Below, piece by piece: positions 58,208 through 64,000 of a stretch of DNA of 64,000 bases (within the stretch, counting starts at the first letter, position 1; the number at the start of each line of letters is the position of its first letter). This DNA is from Solirubrobacter pauli. Its GTDB lineage: Bacteria; Actinomycetota; Thermoleophilia; Solirubrobacterales; Solirubrobacteraceae. A program made the position numbers and the translations under genes. The DNA lies in contig NZ_RBIL01000001.1 of NCBI RefSeq assembly GCF_003633755.1, positions 186,001-250,000 on the forward strand. The letters are read 5' to 3'. Under the pieces are notes generated by a model. The model saw only the letters and a list, made by a program, of their open reading frames with translations, did not search any database and was not told the origin of the DNA.

Positions 58208-59296
58208 TCAGGCGCGGCGCCGGCGACCGAACAGCTGCTGGCGAACCTCGCCGAACGCGAGGCAGAAGAAGCCGAGCGCGACGAGGGCCACGAGGATCCC
58301 GACGCCGGCGAGCCGGCTCGGAGCCCCGGTCACGCCGTCCGCCACGAGCTTGTACGTCGGGGCGGCTGCGTCGTTCACGACCGAGGCGGTGCCGGCGACC
58401 ACGCCGGAACCGGTGGCCGCCGCCGTGCCGGCCGGAGTGACGACGTTCGGGTCGCCGGGAACCGTGCCGGCTGTCGTCTCCGGCGTGCCGGTGGCGGCCG
58501 GATCCACGCTTCCGGGGTCCGGCGGCGCGGCGCCCACGGCGGTGGAGGTCGACGCGTCCGACGAGGGCGTGCTCGCGGCGGTCGCGCCCGGCGTCGCGCC
58601 GGCGCCGGCGCCGGTCGAGGCGCCCGACGTCGCGTTCGACGAGCCCTTGGTCGAAGCGGTCGATGTCGACGGAGCCGTGGTGCTCGAGGCCGTCGTCGTC
58701 GCCGACGATCCCGTGGACGAGGAGCGCTTCGTGCTCTGGCTCTTCGCCGTCGACGTCGTCTTCGTGCTCTGCGTCTTCGTCGTCTGCGTCTTCGTCGTCG
58801 GGCTCTTGGTCGTCGCCGCCGACCTCGTGGTCTGCGTCTGCGGCGTCGCGCTCTGCGTGCTCGGGGCCGTCGCCGCGGCGTTCGACGTGCCGCCGCTCGA
58901 CGGCGCCGGGGTGGACGTGGCGGTCGTCGAGGGCGCGACCGTCGCGGCCGGCGTCGGGGTCGGGGTCTTCTGCTGCGAGACCCAGGTCTGGTACGAGCTG
59001 ATGCGCGCCCACTCCGACCACTTGGCGGTCTTGAGCAGGTTCCCGTCGCTGTCGTAGTAGAGGATCTCGCCCTGGGCGAAGTCGTACTGGACGCCCGGGA
59101 TCGGCGTGCAGGCCTCGTCGTCGTATCCGGGCAGCGTGTCGCGCCCGTCCGTGAACGTCTGCCCGTCGATCGTGACCGTGACGGGGACCGGGTGCTCGGC
59201 GGGGTTCGTGACGCCCTGCGCGTGAGCGGCAGGGGCGGCGCTGAGTACGGCGACGCCGACGACCGCGGCGGCCGTCCAACGACTCTTGAGGTTCAC
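58208..59296 (-). CDS. Secreted Ser/Thr-rich stalk protein with C-terminal membrane anchor
   Basis: About 362 residues from GTG 59296, chosen for its AAAAGGA ribosome site 6 nt upstream; ATG 59323, overlapping the symporter stop, is the alternative. Signal peptide, then a ~100-residue folded head (VTVTIDGQTFTDGRDTLPGY, QYDFAQGEILYYDSDGNLLK). A ~190-residue Ser/Thr/Ala stalk, probably glycosylated, follows. The C-terminal helix (GVGILVALVALGFFCLAFGE) ends in an Arg-rich tail. It has a sorting-signal-like end but no LPxTG. It lies between the symporter and the thioredoxin-like protein genes. Confidence 0.65.
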   Translation of the reverse strand: MNLKSRWTAAAVVGVAVLSAAPAAHAQGVTNPAEHPVPVTVTIDGQTFTDGRDTLPGYDDEACTPIPGVQYDFAQGEILYYDSDGNLLKTAKWSEWARISSYQTWVSQQKTPTPTPAATVAPSTTATSTPAPSSGGTSNAAATAPSTQSATPQTQTTRSAATTKSPTTKTQTTKTQSTKTTSTAKSQSTKRSSSTGSSATTTASSTTAPSTSTASTKGSSNATSGASTGAGAGATPGATAASTPSSDASTSTAVGAAPPDPGSVDPAATGTPETTAGTVPGDPNVVTPAGTAAATGSGVVAGTASVVNDAAAPTYKLVADGVTGAPSRLAGVGILVALVALGFFCLAFGEVRQQLFGRRRRA

Positions 59297-59322
59297 TGCC
59301 GTCCTTTTCTTGGGAGCGAGCA

Positions 59323-60885
59323 TCAGCTACGCACCAGCTCTGGGTTCGGAGCGTGCGGAGCGACGGGTTGGGGCTGGGCCGGCCACGGGCCGGCGACGGT
59401 GTGAGGCTGCGGCTGCGCGGGCCACGCGGTGGCGACGGGCTGCGGCTGCGGCTGCGCGGGCCACGCGGTGGCGACCGGCTGGGGTTGCGGCTGCGCCGGC
59501 CACCCGTGCGCCACCGGCTGCGGCTGTGCCGGGCGCGGGGTGAGCACGTCGTCGTCCTCGACGAACTGGGCGCGGCCCTCGAAGATCGCGTCGTCGAGCA
59601 TGCCGGTCTGCCGCGCGACGACCGTGGCGCTGACGGCGGCCGCGGTGACGTTGGTCGCCGTGCGCGCCATGTCGGCGATCACGCCGATCGGGATGGTCGC
59701 CGCGACGAACTCGAGCGGCAGGCCCGCCGCCGCCATCACCGTGGCCGCGGAGACCGTGGCCGCGCCGGGCACGCCGGCGACCCCGATCGAGACGACGATG
59801 CTGAGGATCGCCAGCAGCAGGTACTGCCCGGGCGAGTAGGCGAGGCCGTAGGCGTTGATGCCCCAGACGGCGATCAGGATCGGCCAGATGCCCGCGCAGC
59901 CGGGCATGCCGATGTTGGCGCCGAGCGGTGCGGTGAAGTGCGCGATCTCCGGGTGCACGCCGACCTTGCGCGTGAGCTGGCCCGTGGTCACCGGCAGCGT
60001 GCCGATCGAGCTCTGGGTCGTGAACGCGGTGAGCTGGGCCGGGAAGATCTTGCGGAAGAACGCGACCGGCGACACGTTGGCGAACGAGGAGAGCAGGACC
60101 GAGTTGATGCCCCAGGTGTGGATCGTGCAGGCGGCCCACACGAGCACCAGCAGCCCGAGCAGCGACGTGAAGCTCTTGCCGAGGTTCGTGCTCATGCCGA
60201 CCATGTGCGCCGTGAGCGCGACGATCGCGTACGGCGTCATCCGGATCACGTAGCTGACGACCTTGAAGACGACGAGCTTGAGCGCCTCGATCCCGTCAGC
60301 GAAGATCTTGACCTTCTCGCCCTGCTTCTCGGCGAGCGAGAGGTAGGCGATCGAGATCGTGACCGCGATCAGGATGATCGGGATGATCGCGTTCGCGCTG
60401 AAGCTCCCGACCACGTTGGTCGGGAAGAAGCTGACGACCACGTCGCCGAACTGCTGCACCTGGCCCGCGATGGTGTCCGAGGGGACCGCGCCGAGCTTGG
60501 CGCCGGTGCCGTCACCGGGGCGGAAGATGAACGCGAGCGCGAGCGCCAGGATGACGCCGAGCGCGTTGCTCAGCAGCAGCCAGAACGTGGACCGCAGGCC
60601 GATGCTCTTGAGCTTGGCGATCGTTCCCAGCGACGTCATCGCCGACACGATCGCGACGAGCACGAGCGGCGCCACGGTGGCGAGCAGGACGTTGATGTAG
60701 ATCCGCCCGATCGGGTTGACCGCCTGGACGTGCTGCTCGGCGACGATGCCGATCGGAATGCCGATCGCCAACGCGAACAGCGCGATCACGCTGAAGTTCA
60801 GCGCGCGCTTGCGCATCCAGAAGATGACGCCCCAGCTGACCCCTACGGCGGCGAGCGTCGCCACGCTCGGCCAATCCCAGTTCAT
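59323..60885 (-). CDS. Cation:dicarboxylate/amino-acid symporter (DAACS/SLC1 family, TcyP-like)
   Basis: 520 residues with eight helices and two re-entrant loops of the SLC1 fold: IGRIYINVLLATVAPLVLVA, AFTTQSSIGTLPVTTGQL (serine-rich HP1) and SVGVAGVPGAATVSAATVMA (HP2 region). Sequence style is closest to the cystine-type (TcyP) branch, but dicarboxylate or glutamate cannot be excluded. The C-terminal ~75 residues are a cytoplasmic tail with imperfect repeats of PAQPQPQPVATAW, absent from typical members. First gene of the operon to 54022. Confidence 0.82.
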   Translation of the reverse strand: MNWDWPSVATLAAVGVSWGVIFWMRKRALNFSVIALFALAIGIPIGIVAEQHVQAVNPIGRIYINVLLATVAPLVLVAIVSAMTSLGTIAKLKSIGLRSTFWLLLSNALGVILALALAFIFRPGDGTGAKLGAVPSDTIAGQVQQFGDVVVSFFPTNVVGSFSANAIIPIILIAVTISIAYLSLAEKQGEKVKIFADGIEALKLVVFKVVSYVIRMTPYAIVALTAHMVGMSTNLGKSFTSLLGLLVLVWAACTIHTWGINSVLLSSFANVSPVAFFRKIFPAQLTAFTTQSSIGTLPVTTGQLTRKVGVHPEIAHFTAPLGANIGMPGCAGIWPILIAVWGINAYGLAYSPGQYLLLAILSIVVSIGVAGVPGAATVSAATVMAAAGLPLEFVAATIPIGVIADMARTATNVTAAAVSATVVARQTGMLDDAIFEGRAQFVEDDDVLTPRPAQPQPVAHGWPAQPQPQPVATAWPAQPQPQPVATAWPAQPQPHTVAGPWPAQPQPVAPHAPNPELVRS

Positions 60886-60935
60886 AGTGCTCGTTGCCCC
60901 TCCGTTCGACCCGGCGCGACTGCCGCGGGAGGCTT

Positions 60936-60967
60936 AATCTACACGAACCTGATCGGGTTTTCAGGTT
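60936..60967 (-). promoter_or_regulatory. Promoter with internal inverted repeat upstream of the symporter operon
   Basis: On the minus strand CTGAAA (60964-60959) and TAGATT (60941-60936) are spaced by 17 bp. An inverted repeat AACCTG/CAGGTT (60946-60951 and 60962-60967) covers the -35 and spacer, a position suited to repression. The rest of 60886-61082 shows no gene. Confidence 0.4.
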
Positions 60968-61082
60968 TTTCGTCTCGAACGTGCGTCCGGACGGCCCAGG
61001 GCGCGCTCATCTGCCCTGCGCGCGGCAAAGTAGCATTCCCCATCGTCTTTATCGACTTAGGCCGGTCGACCGGGTGATGGCG

Positions 61083-61835
61083 CTACGCGCTGCGGCTGAC
61101 GGCCTCGGCCTCGGGCGCGCGGACGGCGTAGTCCAGATCCGGGCCGTCGGCCCGGCCGATCAGCCGCCAGCGCACGTCCACGTCGACCGCGTTGCCGAGC
61201 GTCACGTCGACCTCGTGGTGCAGCGCGAGCGAGACCACGCGACCGTCCTCGACGTCGAACTCGCGCGCGCCGGGCCGGCGACGGCGGCCGAGGACCGCGA
61301 CGAGCGAGTCGACCAGCGGGCGCCAGGTGACGATCCAGTCGCGCATGAGCCCGGTGCGGATCGCGAGGTCGAGGTGGCCGGGACCCCAGCGCGACGGCGG
61401 GATCTGGGTCGCCACCTGATAGCCGAACGCCCGCTGCGCTTTGACGCTGACGTCGGCGCAGCGGCCGCGCGCGGTGCGCCAGAGGTGCGGCTCGCCGTCG
61501 GACACGCCGACCGGGCCGATGCACAGCGTGCAGGTGTCCCCGTGCGCCTTGGTGGCGGACACGTAGCGGAGGTTCGGAAGCTGGAAGGCGATCGCGAGCG
61601 GCTCGAGGAGGCTCACGAGCGGGTTGCCGGCCAGCAGGTTCTCGTGCTCGGGCAGCGCGACGCCGACGTGGACGCCGAGCGGCATGTAGGTCGACTGCTG
61701 GCGGGCGGTCGCGAGGTACGGCTCGATCTGGGCCATGAACGGATCGACCCACTCGCGCGTGGTGCCGAGCTGCGCGGACCGGATGAACGAGCCGGCGGGC
61801 GGCGCGTAGCGGGTGAACTCGGGCACCGGCTGCAC
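61083..61835 (-). CDS. Hypothetical protein with CxxC segment
   Basis: 250 residues, soluble. Features are YMPLGVHVGVALPEHENLLA, a GDTCTLCIGPVGV segment with CTLC, and a strand-rich C-terminal half (ARGRCADVSVKAQRAFGYQV, VVSLALHHEVDVTLGNAVDV). No signal peptide or recognisable active site. Divergent from the LCP gene across 87 bp. No family assigned. Confidence 0.6.
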   Translation of the reverse strand: MQPVPEFTRYAPPAGSFIRSAQLGTTREWVDPFMAQIEPYLATARQQSTYMPLGVHVGVALPEHENLLAGNPLVSLLEPLAIAFQLPNLRYVSATKAHGDTCTLCIGPVGVSDGEPHLWRTARGRCADVSVKAQRAFGYQVATQIPPSRWGPGHLDLAIRTGLMRDWIVTWRPLVDSLVAVLGRRRRPGAREFDVEDGRVVSLALHHEVDVTLGNAVDVDVRWRLIGRADGPDLDYAVRAPEAEAVSRSA

Positions 61836-61922
61836 CCTACAAAGCTCGTCGCGCGGGCTCGCCGGTCGGCGCGGCGCTCAAGCCCGCGGCGCACGCCGCC
61901 GAGATCAAGGGGTAGTCCCTCG

Positions 61923-63281
61923 ATGCCCGCGCCTCCCTCCCACCGCGGCGCGCTCGGTCGCCTGCTGGCCGCGTGCGCGATCGTCTTCGCCTGCTGCGCC
62001 GGCGGGGTCGTCGCCGTCGGCGCGACCGAGCTGCACGCGACCGCCCGCGCGCTCGAGGCGCAGCCGCGTGTCGACCTCGGCGAGGACGGCGGCGTCGTCA
62101 CGTCGACGACCACCGGCGGCGGCGACGACGACACGCACGCCGACGGCCGGACGATCCTGCTGATCGGGTCCGACCACCGCGCGAAGGCCGCGGCGCGCGA
62201 CGCGCGGTCGGACACGATGATGCTCGTGCGGCTCAGCCCGCGGGCGAAGGCGGTGTCCGTGCTGTCGGTGCCGCGCGACCTGCAGGTGCAGATCCCGGGC
62301 AAGGGCACCGCGAAGCTCAACGCCGCCTACGCCTACGGCGGCGTGCCGCTCGCGGTCAAGACCCTGCGCGCCGTGCTCGGCACCCGCATCGACCACGTGA
62401 TCGACGTCGACTTCGCCGGCTTCCACGCGCTCGTCGACGAGCTCGGCTGCGTCTACGCCGACGTGGACCGCCGCTACTTCAACCGCAACGACGGCACCGC
62501 GGCCACGAACTACGCCTCGATCGACATCCGGGCGGGCTACCAGCGCCTGTGCGGCGCCGACGCGCTCGACTACGTCCGCTACCGCCATGGCGACAACGAC
62601 CTCGTGCGCGCCGCCCGCCAGCAGGACTTCCTGCGCCAGGCCCGGACGCAGATCGGCGTCGCCGACCTGCTCGGCGACCGCCACGCGCTCCTACGCCTGC
62701 TCGGCCGGCACACCCGGACGGACATCCGCGGCTCCAAGCAGGTCACCGCGCTCGCCAAGCTCGTGGTCGCCGCGGCCGACAAGCCCGTCGTCCAGGTGCC
62801 GTTCCCGGCGACGATCGGGCCGAGCTACGTGTACGCCGAGCCGGCCGTGATCGAGCGCACCGTCCACCGCTTCCTGCACCCGGCGGCGACGGTCCCCGCG
62901 CACGCGACCGGCGCCAAGCCGAAGCCCAAGCGCGCCCGCACGCGCACCCGCACCCACCTACCCGCCGTGCAAGAGCAGACGAGCCGCACGTACACGGTCA
63001 AGGACGCCCAGGGCACGTCCCACCGCGCACGTCGCCGCACCTTCCGGATCGCCGTCGGCGAGTACTACGGCGTCCAGACCCTCGACTGGCCGGACCCGCC
63101 GATCCTCGCCGCGCCGCACGAGGAACGCACCCTCGGCGGCCGCACCTTCAGCCTCTACTACGACGGCACGCAGCTCCGCCGCGTGGCGCTTCAGACCGGC
63201 GACGGCACGGCCTGGGTGTCGAACACGCTCACGCTGCGCCTGACCAACGCGCAGATGCTCAGGCTCGCACGGAGGCTCTAG
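61923..63281 (+). CDS. LytR-CpsA-Psr (LCP) family cell-wall glycopolymer ligase
   Basis: 452 residues from ATG 61923: short cytoplasmic N terminus, one membrane helix (LAACAIVFACCAGGVVAVGA), then the LCP domain. Conserved blocks are ILLIGSDHRAKAAARDARSD, MMLVRLSPRAKAVSVLSVPRD, KLNAAYAYGG, IDHVIDVDFAGFHALVDELG and ALDYVRYRHGDNDLVRAARQ, containing the arginines and aspartates that bind the polyprenyl pyrophosphate. A basic linker (KPKPKRARTRTRTHLP) and a second small domain end the protein. It attaches wall polymers to peptidoglycan from lipid carriers. Confidence 0.9.
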   Translation: MPAPPSHRGALGRLLAACAIVFACCAGGVVAVGATELHATARALEAQPRVDLGEDGGVVTSTTTGGGDDDTHADGRTILLIGSDHRAKAAARDARSDTMMLVRLSPRAKAVSVLSVPRDLQVQIPGKGTAKLNAAYAYGGVPLAVKTLRAVLGTRIDHVIDVDFAGFHALVDELGCVYADVDRRYFNRNDGTAATNYASIDIRAGYQRLCGADALDYVRYRHGDNDLVRAARQQDFLRQARTQIGVADLLGDRHALLRLLGRHTRTDIRGSKQVTALAKLVVAAADKPVVQVPFPATIGPSYVYAEPAVIERTVHRFLHPAATVPAHATGAKPKPKRARTRTRTHLPAVQEQTSRTYTVKDAQGTSHRARRRTFRIAVGEYYGVQTLDWPDPPILAAPHEERTLGGRTFSLYYDGTQLRRVALQTGDGTAWVSNTLTLRLTNAQMLRLARRL

Positions 63282-63316
63282 TCTGGCCTCTCGCGCGTGC
63301 GGGAATCGATCAAGAC

Positions 63317-64000
63317 ATGAGCTCCGAGACGGATTGGAGCGCGGAGTACGCCCGTCGGCTCCAGACGTTCGACGCCCTGCGCGTCGCCATCCACGACCGC
63401 CTCGCCGCGTGCCTGGACCGCGAAGCGATCGCGCTCTCGCAGATCGAGTCGCGCACCAAGACCGTCCGGAGCTTCGCCGAGAAGATCACGAGCAAGGGCA
63501 AGTACGCCGACCCGCTCGAGGAGATCACCGACCTCGCCGGGCTGCGCGTCATCGTCTACTACCCCGACGACGTCCGCGCGGTCGGCGCGGTCATCGACCG
63601 CGAGCTCACCGTCGACTGGACGAACTCCAACCGCAGCGGGCATGACGATCCGCCGGACCGGTTCGGCTACCGCTCCGACCACTACATCGTCAGCCTCCCG
63701 GAGTCGGAGCGCTTCGCCGGCCTGCGCGCCGAGATCCAGGTGCGCACGGTCATGCAGCACGCCTGGGCGGCCGTCGACCACGAGATCCGCTACAAGGCCG
63801 CCGACCTCCCGCGTGACCTGAGCCGCCGGCTGTTCCGCCTCAGCGCGCTGCTCGAGCTCGCCGACGAGCAGTTCGCCGGGCTGCAGCTCGCCAGCCGCGA
63901 GCGCAGCGCCGAATACGCCCGCGCGCTCGAGCACGGCGACCTGGCGGTCGCGGTCGACATCCTGTCACTGCGGGTCCTGGCCGAACGCGCGGACGTCGGC
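63317..64000 (+). CDS. RelA/SpoT-domain protein (alarmone synthetase-like), 3' truncated by window
   Basis: 228 codons from ATG 63317 with no stop before the window end. Residues ~40-170 carry the RelA/SpoT synthetase fold: IESRTKTVRSFAEKITSKGK, EITDLAGLRVIVYYPDDV, the RFGYRSDHYIVSLPES loop and EIQVRTVMQHAWAAVDHEIR, with the Glu/Gln-Arg residues that bind GTP/GDP. No HD hydrolase domain precedes it, so it resembles small alarmone synthetases making (p)ppGpp or related nucleotides. A helical C-terminal extension continues past the window. It starts 35 bp after the LCP gene, on the same strand. Confidence 0.85.
   Translation, partial: MSSETDWSAEYARRLQTFDALRVAIHDRLAACLDREAIALSQIESRTKTVRSFAEKITSKGKYADPLEEITDLAGLRVIVYYPDDVRAVGAVIDRELTVDWTNSNRSGHDDPPDRFGYRSDHYIVSLPESERFAGLRAEIQVRTVMQHAWAAVDHEIRYKAADLPRDLSRRLFRLSALLELADEQFAGLQLASRERSAEYARALEHGDLAVAVDILSLRVLAERADVG

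Noticed and set aside
58208-59296. LPxTG sortase substrate
   Set aside because: There is a C-terminal helix and Arg tail but no LPxTG-type motif before it; treated as a plain membrane anchor.

Overview
The window is very GC-rich, uses GTG/TTG starts freely and is dense with secreted proteins. It carries actinobacterial hallmarks: YcnI, an LCP-family cell-wall enzyme, an Excalibur protein, and a DUF916-like wall protein. I read it as an Actinomycetota chromosome, probably Thermoleophilia/Solirubrobacterales (Solirubrobacter-like). That placement is inferred from style and family content; there is no rRNA here.

Region by region: (1) 1-3.6 kb holds the end of a secreted M14-type peptidase and a divergent aldo/keto reductase / TetR pair. 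(2) 3.6-12.1 kb is accessory-looking: a SUKH-like protein, a sigma-like factor divergent from a membrane protein, a 16-codon leader peptide ORF, a PD-(D/E)XK-like protein, an aminoglycoside-phosphotransferase-like kinase, a GST and a degenerate tRNA 3' end. (3) 12.3-15.6 kb has secreted proteins and a GNAT acetyltransferase. (4) 15.7-19.7 kb is a probable copper-handling block: YcnI, the MbnP/MbnH pair, and three small membrane proteins sharing a motif. (5) 19.7-29 kb contains a structured intergenic element, rsmD, and an operon of metallophosphoesterase, DUF916-like protein and GGDEF cyclase. It also has hupE bracketed by an 18-bp inverted repeat, a BMP-like lipoprotein and an EamA exporter. 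(6) 29-36 kb has a secreted M1 peptidase followed by a RiPP-like operon. (7) 36-46 kb is a two-gene operon for a teneurin/RHS-like protein and a beta-solenoid protein. (8) 46-64 kb includes a DUF6602 gene broken by an in-frame TGA, a PfkB kinase, a giant cupredoxin/Ig-like surface protein and a symporter / secreted protein / cysteine-desulfurase-like operon. It ends with an LCP protein and a RelA/SpoT protein that runs off the end.

Two systems stand out. First, four unrelated secreted proteins (M14-like, metallophosphoesterase, M1 peptidase, cupredoxin/Ig protein) all end in one ~115-residue domain closing with LTFTLSTT[T/N]P. The gene 4 bp downstream of the metallophosphoesterase encodes a relative of the WxL-interacting DUF916 family. 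This suggests a WxL-like surface-attachment system with the WxL tryptophan replaced by phenylalanine. Second, genes at 31738-36050 encode a kinase-LanC fusion with an apparent Cys-Cys-Cys zinc site and a HopA1-like protein. They also encode a 244-residue protein with 27 cysteines on a strict 6/3-residue grid, 19 of them preceded two residues earlier by Ser/Thr. This looks like a split-enzyme lanthipeptide-type pathway acting on an unusually long repetitive substrate.

Many long open frames antisense to real genes are GC-driven shadows and were left out.
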